64,000 nt of DNA from Actinoalloteichus hoggarensis (GTDB lineage Bacteria > Actinomycetota > Actinomycetes > Mycobacteriales > Pseudonocardiaceae): positions 4,154,001-4,218,000 of the forward strand of contig NZ_CP022521.1 in NCBI RefSeq assembly GCF_002234535.1. The letters run 5' to 3'. This document shows, piece after piece, positions 16,356 through 25,429 of this stretch (position 1 is its first letter; each line of letters starts with the position of its first letter). The position numbers and the translations under genes are program-made. Below the pieces are notes generated by a model, which was not told the DNA's origin, searched no databases, and was given only the letters and a program-made list of their open reading frames with translations.

Positions 16356-17054
16356 GTGTCTGAGGTCACCCTCCGCAACGTCGACGCGAGCTACGGACGG
16401 CACCGCATCCTCGTCGATGTCACCGCCCACATCCCTCGATCACAGGTCACAGCCGTGGTCGGCGCCAACGGCGCCGGAAAGTCATCACTACTCAACGTGA
16501 TAGCCGGCACGCTGGCGTCGACGGCCGGGACAGTGCGGCGAGCCGGATCACGTCGTCCCGCCTACGTGGTGCAGCGCAGTGACGTCTCCGACGCCCTGCC
16601 GATCACCGTGCGTGGCACGGTCGAGATGGGACGCTGGGCACACCGCGGCCCGTGGCGCGGGCTGACGGCGCGGGATCACGCGATCGTCGAGGACTGCCTG
16701 ACCCGGCTGGGCATCGAAGACCTCGCCGATCGGCAGCTCAGCGCGCTCTCCGGCGGCCAGCGGCAGCGCGCGCTCGTCGCGCAGGGCCTGGCCCAGCAGA
16801 CCGAGCTGCTCCTCTTGGACGAACCGGGCACCGGACTCGATCTCGCGGCGCAGACTCGCATCGAGGAGGCGCTGGAGGACGCGCGTCGCGACGGGATGAC
16901 GGTGCTGCGGGTCACCCACGACCTCGCCACCGCCCGGCGCGCCGACCACTGCCTGCTGCTGCACGACGGGCGCCTGGTCGCGGAGGGACCGCCTCCGACG
17001 GTGCTCACGCCGGAACGGGTGCGGTCGGCGTGGGGCGTGCCCGACCTGGTGTGA
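16356..17054 (+). CDS. aztA: AztA zinc ABC transporter ATPase
   Basis: 232 residues from GTG at 16356; the open ATG at 16308 lies inside the Zur box and promoter and is rejected. Walker A GANGAGKSS, signature LSGGQRQRALVAQGLA, Walker B LLLLDEPGTGLD and switch His in VTHDLATARR are intact. GGGAAGG lies 12 bases before the GTG. It powers zinc import by AztB with AztC as binding protein. It is transcribed divergently from aztB under a shared Zur box. Confidence 0.93.
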   Translation: MSEVTLRNVDASYGRHRILVDVTAHIPRSQVTAVVGANGAGKSSLLNVIAGTLASTAGTVRRAGSRRPAYVVQRSDVSDALPITVRGTVEMGRWAHRGPWRGLTARDHAIVEDCLTRLGIEDLADRQLSALSGGQRQRALVAQGLAQQTELLLLDEPGTGLDLAAQTRIEEALEDARRDGMTVLRVTHDLATARRADHCLLLHDGRLVAEGPPPTVLTPERVRSAWGVPDLV

Positions 17055-17056
17055 GA

Positions 17057-17072
17057 CGGCAGCCGGCTGCCG
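17057..17072 (+). terminator. Possible terminator of aztA
   Basis: CGGCAGCCGGCTGCCG is a perfect 16-base palindrome starting two bases after the aztA stop codon. Confidence 0.45.
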
Positions 17073-17482
17073 ATCTGCCGCCCGAGGCCCGACACGGAGC
17101 CGCGGAACCGGAAGGCGGTCCGCATGACACGCCTGTCGGCGCGGCCCCGTCGATCGATCGGCCGCGGATGGGGCGGCGCACTCGTGAACGGGCCGGACGG
17201 CGCGTACCCACCGGGCGAGATCGACGGGAGCCCCTGCCCGGCAGGAGGGCCGGCCCCGCCGGGCGCGGACTCGAACGTCCTTCGGCGGCGTCCACGCGGC
17301 GGGAGCGTCGAGCCGCCCCGACTCGGACACCGCGCGAACCCGTCACGTCCGAAGCGCGCCGCACCGCCGACGGGGACCCGCGGCCATCGCGCGATCGCCT
17401 CCGGCGGCCATCCCCGCGAGCCGCCGCCGATACGGTCGCCGACGCACAGGGCGTCGACCGCTCGACCGCGCTTCGCCGTGGT

Positions 17483-17562
17483 CGGACACCGTGGCGACCG
17501 GACACCGTGGTCATCGGACACCGTGGTGACCGGACCCGTCGGCCATCGGACACCGTGGCGAT
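17483..17562. repeat. Five tandem 16-base repeats
   Basis: Units begin at 17483, 17499, 17515, 17531 and 17547. Four of five open with CGGACACCGTGG followed by four variable bases (CGAC, TCAT, TGAC, CGAT); the fourth unit is degenerate (CGGACCCGTCGG). No spacers of CRISPR type, so this is a simple tandem array. Confidence 0.8.
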
Positions 17563-17964
17563 GGAGGGGCCGCGGACGATCAGGGCCGGAGGGGGCCAAC
17601 GCAGGAGGGGCCAACGCAGCGCGATCGGGGCGGGCAACGAGATCGGGCGACGGCGCACCGCATTCTCGGCGATGCCTCCCCAGAGCACGACGCCCGCGCC
17701 CGACGGCTCCGCCCCGGCACGAGTGGGTCCGGCGCAGTCCACCCGATCGATATCTTGCCGGAATAGAACACATGTTCGATAGTCGAGTCATGGTCAGCTA
17801 CTCGGTCGCCGCGTGCACCGCCACCGTCGTCCTCTTCATCGTCCAGGCCCTTCGCCGGCGTCGGACGCGACCACGCTTCGACGCCCGTTCGGCCCGCCGG
17901 CCTCAGCCTCGGTCTCGGCGTGTCCTCGCCGCAAGCGGCGCCCGGCCGGCCTCGAGCGACCATG

Positions 17965-17980
17965 CACGGCCCGGGCCGTG
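17965..17980 (-). terminator. Possible terminator of the pyruvate oxidase gene
   Basis: CACGGCCCGGGCCGTG is a perfect palindrome about 55 bases beyond the stop of the leftward gene. Confidence 0.4.
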
Positions 17981-18035
17981 GCCGTGGCCGCCGGGCCGGA
18001 CGACGGGGACGCCGGGCCGATGCCGAGCCGCCGTG

Positions 18036-19769
18036 TCAGTCGAACAGCCGCCGGAACACGTTCGTGTCCGCCAGGTCGACGAGCTCGTCCCCGCGGCCCG
18101 ACATGATCGTCCGCAGGGCGTACAACGTGAATCCCTTGACCTGCGCCGCCGTGATGGCGGGCGGAACGGAGATCTCCTGTCGGGCGGTGACGACGTCGAC
18201 CAACGCGGGCCCGTCATGGGTGAAGGCGTCGCGCAGTGCGTCGGCGACGTCGTCGGGCTGTTCGACGCGCTGTCCGTGGATGCCGAGCGACGTGGCCAGC
18301 GCGGCGAAGTCCGTGTCGTCCAGCTCGGTGGCGAAGTTCACCAGTCCGGCCGCCTTCATCTCCAGCTCGACGAAGTTGAGCGAGGAGTTGTTGAACAACA
18401 CGATCTTCACAGGCAGCCGGTGCCTGCGGATCGTCAGCAGCTCGCCCAGCAGCATGGCCAGCCCGCCGTCCCCGGCCAGGGCGACGACCTGCCTGCGCGG
18501 GAACGCCGACTGCACGCCGATCGCCAGGGGCACCGCGGCCGCCATGGTCCCGTGCGCGAACGAGCCGATGAGCCTGCGCGAGCCGTTCATCCGCAGATAG
18601 CGCGATGCCCACACCACCGGAGACCCGACGTCCGGGATCAGCACGGCGTCATGAGCGGCGAGTTCGCTGACGAGCCGCGCGACGTACTGCGGATGGATCG
18701 GGGTGCGGTTGCGGTCGTTGTCGGCGAGCGCGTCGAGTTCTCGGCGGGCCTTCGCGTAGTCGGCCAGCGAGGAGTTCAGATGCCGCGAGCCGTGCGAGTC
18801 GGTGAGCATCGGCAGCAGGCCGTCCACCGTGTCTCGGATGTTCCCGACGAGGCCGACGTCGATCGGAGTCCGCCTGCCCAGCTGTTCGCCCCGGATGTCG
18901 ACCTGCACGATCTTGGCCTTGGGCGGGAAGAACTGCTGATAGGGGAAGTCGGTGCCGAGCATGAGCAGGGCATCGCAGTTCTCCATGGCCTTGTAGCCGG
19001 AGCTGAAACCGAGCAGGCCGGTCATGCCGACGTCGTAGGGGTTGTCGTACTCGATGAACTCCTTGCCACGCAGAGCGTGCACGATCGGGGCCTGGAGCCG
19101 CTTCGCGATCGCCAGCAGCTCCGGGTGGGCGCCCTGCACTCCCGCGCCCGCCAGGATGGTGATCTTGCGGGCGGCGTTCAGCACGTCGGCGGCGGCACGC
19201 AGCTCGTGATCGGTCGGTCGCGTGATCCTCGGGACGGCGCGAACGGGCGTCGAACGACGCCGCTCGGGAGAGTTCCGGAGGAAGATCTCGCCGGGTATCG
19301 CCAGCACGGCCACGCCCTTGCGCTCCACCGCCGTCCGCATGGCGATCTCCAGCAGGCGAGGAAGCTGATCCACCGTGCTGACCAGTTCGGTGTAGACGCT
19401 GCATTCGCGGAACAGCTCCTGCGGGTGGGTCTCCTGGAAGTAGTTGCTGCCGATCTCGGCCGCCGGGATCTGCGCCGCGATCGCGAGCACCGGCACACGG
19501 CTCCGGTTGGCGTCGAAGAGCCCGTTGATCAGGTGCAGGTTGCCCGGTCCGCAACTGCCCGCGCACACCGCCAGCTCTCCGGTGACGGCCGCCTCGCCCG
19601 CGGCGGCGAAGGCCGCCGCCTCCTCATGCGCAACGGACCGCCAGGAGAGGTTCCCCGACCGTCTGATCGCGTCGGTGAGCCCGTTCAGCGAATCGCCCGC
19701 GAGTCCGTAGACCCGTGTGACCCCGGACTCGTGCATGATCTCGACGATCCGGTCGGCGATGGTCGGCAT
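18036..19769 (-). CDS. poxB: Pyruvate oxidase / thiamine-diphosphate-dependent pyruvate dehydrogenase (PoxB-type)
   Basis: 577 residues, matching E. coli PoxB (572). The N-terminal PYR domain has ADRIVEIMHESGVTRVYGLAGDSLNGL and the catalytic Glu50 in VAHEEAAAF. The central domain has ILAGAGVQGAHPELLAIAKR and LGTDFPYQQFFP typical of FAD-binding PoxB enzymes. The PP domain carries the ThDP motif GDGGLAMLLGELLTI then FNNSSLNFV. The C-terminus DALRDAFTHDGPALVDVV is followed by a helical end that in PoxB binds membrane lipid. It converts pyruvate to acetate and CO2, passing electrons to quinone. ATG at 19769 follows AGAAGGGAACCGAAG. Related enzymes use other 2-oxo acids, so substrate is inferred. 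Confidence 0.88.
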   Translation of the reverse strand: MPTIADRIVEIMHESGVTRVYGLAGDSLNGLTDAIRRSGNLSWRSVAHEEAAAFAAAGEAAVTGELAVCAGSCGPGNLHLINGLFDANRSRVPVLAIAAQIPAAEIGSNYFQETHPQELFRECSVYTELVSTVDQLPRLLEIAMRTAVERKGVAVLAIPGEIFLRNSPERRRSTPVRAVPRITRPTDHELRAAADVLNAARKITILAGAGVQGAHPELLAIAKRLQAPIVHALRGKEFIEYDNPYDVGMTGLLGFSSGYKAMENCDALLMLGTDFPYQQFFPPKAKIVQVDIRGEQLGRRTPIDVGLVGNIRDTVDGLLPMLTDSHGSRHLNSSLADYAKARRELDALADNDRNRTPIHPQYVARLVSELAAHDAVLIPDVGSPVVWASRYLRMNGSRRLIGSFAHGTMAAAVPLAIGVQSAFPRRQVVALAGDGGLAMLLGELLTIRRHRLPVKIVLFNNSSLNFVELEMKAAGLVNFATELDDTDFAALATSLGIHGQRVEQPDDVADALRDAFTHDGPALVDVVTARQEISVPPAITAAQVKGFTLYALRTIMSGRGDELVDLADTNVFRRLFD

Positions 19770-20019
19770 CTTCGGTTCCCTTCTGCGTGGTCGGCGGTGC
19801 TCCGGCGGCGGACAGGCGAACCGCCTCGGATGGCACCGTGTCCTCGGTCTGCCCGGTGTCGTCGGGATGCCCGGCCGGATGGAGGTCGGAACCTCGCGGT
19901 GCCGTCGCGTCCACCGTCCGGGCGTCATTCGGCCCGGAGGCCATCAGAACGCCGGGGTCGGCCGGTCCTCGCCATGGCCGGCTTCCCGGCCGGGACCGCA
20001 CGACGAGCGCCGGGCGGGC

Positions 20020-20856
20020 TCAGAACTCCTGATAGACGGCCGGGTCCTGGTCCGCCGCCCTGCCGTCGGGGCGGCCCAGCCCCGTGATCGTGCGGACCTC
20101 GTCCTCGGTGAGGCCGATCCCGTCGAGCTCGAGATTCTCGCGTTGACGATGTGGCGACGCCGCCTTCGGCAGCGGGATCGCTCCGACGGCGACATGCCAG
20201 GCGAGCACCACCTGAGCCGGGCTCGCCCCGTGTGCTTCGGCGATACCGGTGATGGTCGGGTGATCAAGCAGGTCGTTGCCTCGGCCGAGCGGCGTCCACG
20301 CCTCGGTGACGATGCCCTGTGCGTGGTGGTAGGCCAGCGCGTCCTGCTGAGGGAAGTAGGGGTGCAGTTCGATCTGGTTGACGACCGGCTTGACTCCGGT
20401 CTCCGCCACGAGGCGTTCGACGTGCTCGGGCAGGAAGTTGCTGACGCCGATGTGTCGTACCAGTCCGCGCCGCCGAGCGTCGACGAGGGCACCCCAGGCC
20501 TCCACATAGCGGTCCTCGCGAGGGTTGGGCCAGTGGATCAGATAGAGGTCGAGGTGGTCGAGACCGGTGCGCAGCACGCTCTCCTCGATCATGGCCTTGG
20601 CCTTCTCTTCGGCGTGGTGCCGTCCCGGCAGTTTGGAGGTGATGACGAGCTCGTCTCGGGGCACGCCGGATCGACGCGCCGCCGCACCGACGGCGCCCTC
20701 GTTCTCGTAGTTCACGGCCGAGTCGATGAGGCGGTAGCCCAATCGGATCGCACCGGTGATCGTGTCGACGCCCGCCGCCCCGTTCAATCGATAGGTGCCG
20801 AAGCCGACGGCAGGCAGCGACGCACCGGAGGCGGCGGTCAGCTCGGGAATGGTCAT
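20020..20856 (-). CDS. Aldo/keto reductase (2,5-diketo-D-gluconate reductase-like)
   Basis: 278 residues of the AKR5-like group. Catalytic tetrad Asp45, Tyr50, Lys75 and His108 is complete (RLIDSAVNYENE, VITSKLPG, LYLIHWP). GVSNFLPEHVERL and PVVNQIELHPYFPQ are the family signatures, and IPLPKAASPHRQRENLEL is the NADPH-binding end. Predicted cytosolic, reducing sugar aldehydes or ketones with NADPH. Downstream of and same strand as the LysR gene, but separated from it by about 210 bases. Confidence 0.9.
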   Translation of the reverse strand: MTIPELTAASGASLPAVGFGTYRLNGAAGVDTITGAIRLGYRLIDSAVNYENEGAVGAAARRSGVPRDELVITSKLPGRHHAEEKAKAMIEESVLRTGLDHLDLYLIHWPNPREDRYVEAWGALVDARRRGLVRHIGVSNFLPEHVERLVAETGVKPVVNQIELHPYFPQQDALAYHHAQGIVTEAWTPLGRGNDLLDHPTITGIAEAHGASPAQVVLAWHVAVGAIPLPKAASPHRQRENLELDGIGLTEDEVRTITGLGRPDGRAADQDPAVYQEF

Positions 20857-21068
20857 CGGGGCGTCCCTTCGGTCTTCGTCGTCAGCCGTCCGACCGTCGT
20901 CCAGGCGGACTCGGCCGGGTTGATCACGACCATGACAGACGGGACGGCGGCCGGCATGACGAGCGACCGGCGATCGCCGGAGCAGGCGCACGGACCCGCC
21001 CCGCCATCAGCGCGGGCAGGGTCGATCGCCGCAGGCGGTGTGTCGAGCGCCGCCGTGCGCGGGCGTCG

Positions 21069-21968
21069 TCACCGCTTCTCACCTCGAGAGGCGGCGGACT
21101 GCGTCGCGCGGAGGGCGTGCACGAGCTGTCGGACGCCGACGGACTGTGCACCCGCCCGTGTGGTCAGGTGCACCAGCCGCCGGGTAGGCGGGTGATCGTC
21201 GAGCGGTTCGACGGTGACGCCTGCGGGAATGGTGGTGAGGCTGAGTTCCGGCAGGATCGCCATGCCGAGGCCTTGAGCCACCATGGACAGCACCACCCCG
21301 TCATCCGCGGCGGTCATGGTGGCAGGCGGCAGCCAGTCCTGCCGAGACCACCAGTCACGGGTGTACGCGGAGCAGTTCTCCGCCCAGTCAATCAGCGGCA
21401 GGGTGCGCGGCGCGGGGTGCCCGGCCGGGTACACCAGCAGGTAAGGCTCGCGGAGCAGCTCCCCCACCAACAGGCCCGGCGCGGGCGTCGCGTCCTCGGC
21501 CAGGGTGGCGACGGCGATGTCGGCTCGGCCGTCGATCACCTCGCCCATCGTGCCTCGGCCCAGCTCCGGAACGATCGAGACCTGCGGGCTCAGCCGAGGG
21601 TTGCCCGTGGTGAGCCGTTCCAGAGCGGCGGGCAGCAGGTGGACGGCCGCGCTGCGGAACGCGGCGATGCGCAGCGGTCCGCTCGTCGTCCCCGCCGCCG
21701 CGCCTCGTGCCTCGGCCCGCAGCACTTCGTGTTGTCGCAGGATGTGGCGTGCATGCACCAAGGCGCGCTCGCCCGCTGCGGTGGCCCGGGCACCTGCCCG
21801 TCCGCGTTCGAAGAGGACCGCGCCGATCTTGCGCTCGACGGTCCGGACGGCATGGGAGACGGCGGACTGGGTGAGCCCCAGTTCCTCGGCCGCGGCGGTG
21901 AAGCTGCCGCCGCGTTCGACCGCGAGCAACAAGGCCAGCTCGTTCGGGTTGGGAAAGCCGGTGGTCAC
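21069..21968 (-). CDS. LysR-family regulator
   Basis: 299 residues. N-terminal winged helix LALLLAVERGGSFTAAAEELGLTQSAVSHAVRTVERKIGAVLFER at about 11-55, then the linker helix and a periplasmic-binding-protein-like effector domain (SGPLRIAAFRSAAVHLLPAAL). It is divergent from an NADP-dependent oxidoreductase gene with a T-N11-A type dyad between them, so that gene is the likely target. The effector is unknown. Confidence 0.93.
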   Translation of the reverse strand: MTTGFPNPNELALLLAVERGGSFTAAAEELGLTQSAVSHAVRTVERKIGAVLFERGRAGARATAAGERALVHARHILRQHEVLRAEARGAAAGTTSGPLRIAAFRSAAVHLLPAALERLTTGNPRLSPQVSIVPELGRGTMGEVIDGRADIAVATLAEDATPAPGLLVGELLREPYLLVYPAGHPAPRTLPLIDWAENCSAYTRDWWSRQDWLPPATMTAADDGVVLSMVAQGLGMAILPELSLTTIPAGVTVEPLDDHPPTRRLVHLTTRAGAQSVGVRQLVHALRATQSAASRGEKR

Positions 21969-21983
21969 GACCCGATCCTAGGC

Positions 21984-22004
21984 GAATCCATGAACAGGAT
22001 TCAT
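21984..22004. promoter_or_regulatory. LysR-type dyad in the divergent intergenic region
   Basis: Two overlapping inverted repeats: GAATCC (21984-21989) with GGATTC (21997-22002), and ATGAA-CAGGA-TTCAT at 21990-22004. This T-N11-A geometry is the usual LysR binding pattern. It lies 16-36 bases from the lysR start. Confidence 0.55.
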
Positions 22005-22094
22005 GCAACCGGCGGAATCACGCACGCCGAGGTCTGCCCAGGAGATCGCCGAGAACCTAGCGTCCCCACCGGTGTCCATCGCTAGGAGGAACTC

Positions 22095-23099
22095 ATGAGC
22101 CCTGTCATGACCGTCATCCGTCAGGCGGCGCGCCCGGCGGGCCCGCCGCGTGAGGAGGACTTCGAGGTCGTGAGCCTGCCCGTCCCCGATCTCGTCGACG
22201 GCCATGTCCTGGTCGAGAACCTGTATCTGTCCGTCGACCCCTACATGCGGCAGCTCATGGACTGGGGCGGCTGGGAACTAGGCGGCGGCCTGGAGGGCCA
22301 GAGCATCGGGCGTGTCCTCGAATCGCGTGATCCGTCACTGCCCGTCGGTGCCCTCGTCGTGCACCGACACGGCTGGCGCACCCACGCGGTGCCCGCCGTA
22401 GCCGAGGTACGGCGCATCGAACCGGCCGCAGGCGTCCCGCTGAGCGCCTACCTCGGCATCCTCGACATCACCGGGCTCACCGCCTGGGTCGGTCTCACGC
22501 GCATCGCCCGTCTCCATCCGGGGGACGACCTCTTCATCTCGGCGGCGGCGGGTGCCGTGGGCGGCGCGGCGGGACAGATCGCGCGGCTGCTCGGCGCGCG
22601 GCGGATCATCGGCAGCGCCGGCTCGGCGGCGAAGGTCGAGCATCTGACGAGCAGACTGCGCTTCGATGCCGCATTCGACTACCACGAGGGACGCCCGGCG
22701 GATCTGTTGAGCGCGGCCGCCCCCGACGGGATCGACGTCTACTTCGACAACGTCGGCGGCGAGCAGCTGGAGGCGGCGATCGGCGCCCTGCGGGAGCACG
22801 GTCGGATCGCCGCGTGCGGCGCGGTCGCGCAGTACAACACGCTGAGCACGCCGCCCGCGGCGCCGCGAAATCTGCTCGACGTCGTCGAGAAGAGCCTGCG
22901 GTTCGAGGGCTTCATCGTGAACCGTCACCTCGATGCTCGCGAGGAGTTCGAGCGGTTCCTCGTGCCGCGTCTGCGGGACGGGACCGTCCTGATCGACGAG
23001 ACGGTGGTCGACGGCTTCGAGAACACGGTGCCCGCGTTCCTCCAGCTGCTGCGCGGCGGGAACATCGGCAAGATGCTGGTGCGGCTCACGGCCGAGTGA
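22095..23099 (+). CDS. NADP-dependent oxidoreductase, zinc-free MDR (LTB4-dehydrogenase/YncB-like)
   Basis: 334 residues. The opening LSVDPYMRQLMDWGG and the absence of zinc-ligand cysteines place it in the prostaglandin reductase/YncB group. The Rossmann nucleotide site reads FISAAAGAVGGAAGQIARLLGA near 155, followed by GSAGSAAKVEHL and VDVYFDNVGGE-type sequence (IDVYFDNVGGEQLEAAI). RLVAL-type ending is LRGGNIGKMLVRL. It reduces C=C bonds of enones or 2-alkenals using NADPH. AGGAGGAACTC stands before ATG at 22095. Divergent LysR probably controls it. Confidence 0.92.
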   Translation: MSPVMTVIRQAARPAGPPREEDFEVVSLPVPDLVDGHVLVENLYLSVDPYMRQLMDWGGWELGGGLEGQSIGRVLESRDPSLPVGALVVHRHGWRTHAVPAVAEVRRIEPAAGVPLSAYLGILDITGLTAWVGLTRIARLHPGDDLFISAAAGAVGGAAGQIARLLGARRIIGSAGSAAKVEHLTSRLRFDAAFDYHEGRPADLLSAAAPDGIDVYFDNVGGEQLEAAIGALREHGRIAACGAVAQYNTLSTPPAAPRNLLDVVEKSLRFEGFIVNRHLDAREEFERFLVPRLRDGTVLIDETVVDGFENTVPAFLQLLRGGNIGKMLVRLTAE

Positions 23100-23205
23100 C
23101 CGTTTCCGAATCCCCGAGCAGTCCGCGGCCCCGCGCCGCCGCGCCGTCCGGCGGCGACGTCAGAGCGGTGCCCTGCTGTACCCGCCCCGCGCGGGGGTCG
23201 GTCGT

Positions 23206-23994
23206 TCAGGACAGGAGGAAGTCCAGCACCATCGGGCTCGCCTCGGCGCGGAACTCGTCGAAGTAGGCGTGTCGGGCGCCCTCGATCAGACGCAGTTCGG
23301 CATTCGGAATGCGTTCGGCGAGCAGCGGCGCGTTGGCCGTCGGGTTGAAGACGTCCTGGTCGCCGTGCACGACCAGCGTCGGCGCGGTGATCTCGGGCAG
23401 CTCTTCCCATGCGTCATGTCGGGCGCTGGCCGTGAAGTGCAGCTTCTTCGCCCGCGCCGACATGTCGGGATCGCCGAGCACGGTGTACGGGCCGGGGTTC
23501 TCGGCCAGCCACTCGGGGGTGTACATCAGCTCCAGCAGGAAGCGGCGGGCCTGTGCCGCGTCGGGGTCGGCCAGGCCGGCATGCACGGTCGCGTCCCGTT
23601 CGACGCCGTGCGTGCCGCCTGGCGAGGTGCAGCCCAACACCAGCCGCCGCACCCGATGCGGGTGCCGGACGGCGACCCACTGGGCGACCCTGCCGCCCAT
23701 CGAGGTCCCGTAGACGTCGGCCTGCTCCACGTTCAGCGTGTCCAGCACGGCGACCACGTCGTCGGCGAAGCCCTGGGTGCTGTAGCGCCGCTCGGGCGCG
23801 TCGCTGTCCCCGGTTCCCCGGTAGTCGAGTGTGATCGTCTGCCTGTCGGTCTGGAAATCCGCCCGAACACCGTCCCACCAGTGGTGGTTGTTCGCCTGCC
23901 CGGCCAGCAGGACCAGTGCGGGCCCGTCGCCCTCGGTCTGGAAGGCGATCCGGGAGCCGTCGACGCCGTTCGCGTGTCGCATCGCGTCATGCAA
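23206..23994 (-). CDS. Alpha/beta hydrolase
   Basis: 262 residues with a complete catalytic triad: Ser98 in the nucleophile elbow YGTSMGG, Asp in VVHGDQDVFNPTANA and His in EGARHAYFDEFR. The oxyanion region reads LLAGQANNHHWWDGV. No signal peptide, so cytosolic. The overall pattern resembles 3-oxoadipate enol-lactonase and related esterases, but the substrate cannot be assigned. It faces the MDR gene tail to tail. Confidence 0.9.
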   Translation of the reverse strand: MHDAMRHANGVDGSRIAFQTEGDGPALVLLAGQANNHHWWDGVRADFQTDRQTITLDYRGTGDSDAPERRYSTQGFADDVVAVLDTLNVEQADVYGTSMGGRVAQWVAVRHPHRVRRLVLGCTSPGGTHGVERDATVHAGLADPDAAQARRFLLELMYTPEWLAENPGPYTVLGDPDMSARAKKLHFTASARHDAWEELPEITAPTLVVHGDQDVFNPTANAPLLAERIPNAELRLIEGARHAYFDEFRAEASPMVLDFLLS

Positions 23995-24676
23995 TCACGC
24001 CGACGAAGCTTCGGCGACGAGCAGGATCGACTACGCGGGCACCGGATCGGGCAGGCACCGGCTCCAGCGGCACCGCCCGTCCACCCGGCCATCGCGACCC
24101 GACTCCGCCGTGCGTGACTCCGCTGATTCGGTGAACACCACACCGACGGCGACGAGGTCGGGGCAGTCGCCTCACCCCACCGCGGCGGCGTTGGCGCGCG
24201 AGCGCGGCACGGCGCAGGTCTCGCCCGCGCAGGTCTCGCCCGCGCAGGCCGACCTCGCGCAGGCCGGCTCCACACGGCAGGCGCCGAAGAGGCAGGCGAT
24301 CGGCGGCGACCACGGTCTCGTCACCGGGCGCATGGCGGCCTCTCGGCTGAACGACTCGTGCACCGCCGACCGCGATCCGGCCGGGCTCCGGCGACGTCGT
24401 CGCCCTCGGCTCGCTCCACGCGGGACCGCCCGCCCGCGAGCGTCGAGACGTCCTCCTCGACTGATCACGCCGTCGTGGCGGGCCGTCCATGCGGCGCGCC
24501 TCGGCCGGCGCCTGCTTGATTCGTCGTAGCGGTACACGGTCGGGAGCTCCCCGCCGGTGCGGGCCTGATCGAGGGCACGGGTCCGACCCCGGCAGGCCGG
24601 CCCGGGCAGGCTCGCGGACCGGCCCGGAACGACCCGACCCGGCCCGAGGGCCCGCCGAACGGCTCGGTCCGGTGGA
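23995..24676. other. Intergenic region with a short candidate peptide gene
   Basis: Between the hydrolase start and the trypsin stop. Contains imperfect repeats of GCGCAGGTCTCGCCC (24216-24260) and the candidate Cys-rich peptide frame at 24172-24333. Nothing else is recognised. Confidence 0.4.
24172..24333 (-). CDS. Candidate small Cys-rich peptide (uncertain)
   Basis: A 53-residue frame from ATG at 24333 to TGA at 24172-24174. AGAGG stands five bases before the ATG, a good ribosome-binding site, and almost every third codon position is G or C. The peptide has a short basic, Pro-rich leader-like N-terminus followed by six cysteines spaced C-x4-C-x5-C-x4-C-x4-C-x4-C, with the unit CAGET repeated twice, and a Cys-free tail. 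It belongs to no family I recognise. It lies between a trypsin-like protease gene and a hydrolase gene on the same strand. The repeat character means it could also be chance in GC-rich sequence. A RiPP precursor or metal-binding peptide are possibilities only. Confidence 0.3.
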   Translation of the reverse strand: MRPVTRPWSPPIACLFGACRVEPACARSACAGETCAGETCAVPRSRANAAAVG

Positions 24677-25429
24677 TCAGCCGCCGACGTGGCCCGCGAT
24701 CCAGTCCCGGAACTGTGCGACGTCGGTGTAGTTGGACGGCGCCGTGCCGCACACGCCGGGTCCGCTGCTGGTCACACCGACCAGTTCCCACCCGCCGCCG
24801 ACGGCACGGATCGCGGGACCGCCCGAGTCTCCGAAACAGGCTCCGCTGTCGCCGCCCGGGTTGTCGATGCTCAGGTAGAACCCGTGGAAGCCGACGATGG
24901 AGGTGTCCAGCTGCTGAAGGACGGGCGGCGGCGGGCAGCTCTCCGGTGAGCAGGTCGCTCCCCAGCCGAGCAGCCGTAGGGGCGTGCCCACCGGGCCGGG
25001 CGAGGTCGCGGGCGAGATCGGCGCGGCCGAGACCGCCCGGTCGAGTTCGAGCAGCGCGATGTCGGCCTGCGGGTTCGGGATCTTGCGGATCACCTCGGCC
25101 GTCTCGCCGCCACTGGTGTTGCTCAGCGAGCCGACCCGTACACCGTCGATGGGGCCGAGGCAGTGTTCGGCGGTGACGACCCAGGTCGGCGCGATCAGCG
25201 TTCCGCCGCAGTAGGGGCTGCCGCCTGCCGTGGGCGACACCATGAACGAGTAGACCTGATCGGCGTCGACTCCCCCGACGATCAACGTCTCGGCGGGCGG
25301 GCCGCTCGTGGGTTCGGGGGCGATCGACGACGAGCCGGCCCACGCCGTGGCCGTGCTCGCCGCCATCATGATCCCGGCGCACACCGCCGCGATCAGTCCG
25401 GCCTGGCGTCGTGTTCTCGTACGACCCAC
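24677..25429 (-). CDS. Secreted trypsin-like serine protease (S1 family)
   Basis: 250 residues from GTG at 25429, preceded by AAGGAGA at good spacing. Signal peptide up to about TATAWAGS (residue 33). Mature-type start LIVGGVDADQ at 49. Catalytic triad His89 (VTAEHC), Asp123 (ADIALLEL) and Ser202 (GDSGGP) is complete, and Cys pairs around His and Ser are present. The specificity pocket precedes Ser as GGDSGACFGDSGGP; the residue six before Ser202 (trypsin Asp189 position) is in DSGACFG, so trypsin-like cleavage after Arg/Lys is plausible. Exported, with no obvious partner. Confidence 0.92.
   Translation of the reverse strand: MGRTRTRRQAGLIAAVCAGIMMAASTATAWAGSSSIAPEPTSGPPAETLIVGGVDADQVYSFMVSPTAGGSPYCGGTLIAPTWVVTAEHCLGPIDGVRVGSLSNTSGGETAEVIRKIPNPQADIALLELDRAVSAAPISPATSPGPVGTPLRLLGWGATCSPESCPPPPVLQQLDTSIVGFHGFYLSIDNPGGDSGACFGDSGGPAIRAVGGGWELVGVTSSGPGVCGTAPSNYTDVAQFRDWIAGHVGG

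Larger units (their letters stand above)
17055..18035. other. Intergenic region with tandem repeats
   Basis: About 980 bases between aztA and the convergent pyruvate oxidase gene. Frames on both strands are Arg/Pro/Gly-rich with no domain. It contains a 16-base tandem repeat (17483-17562), a duplicated GGGGGCCAACGCAG-like unit near 17590-17620, a lone GAACACATGTTC palindrome at 17766-17777 and terminators at both ends. Confidence 0.4.

Noticed and set aside
17483-17562. CRISPR array
   Set aside because: Units of 16 bases are directly contiguous with no unique spacers, and no cas genes are present.
17766-17777. LexA-like box GAACACATGTTC with a following hydrophobic start (MVSYSVAACTATVVLFIVQ)
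   Set aside because: The frame has no stop before running antisense into the oxidase gene, so a small SOS membrane protein cannot be supported; the palindrome alone is weak evidence.
17124-20087. 987-residue plus-strand open frame
   Set aside because: It runs antisense through the pyruvate oxidase gene, is Arg/Pro/Gln-rich and shows no domain; high-GC shadow frame.
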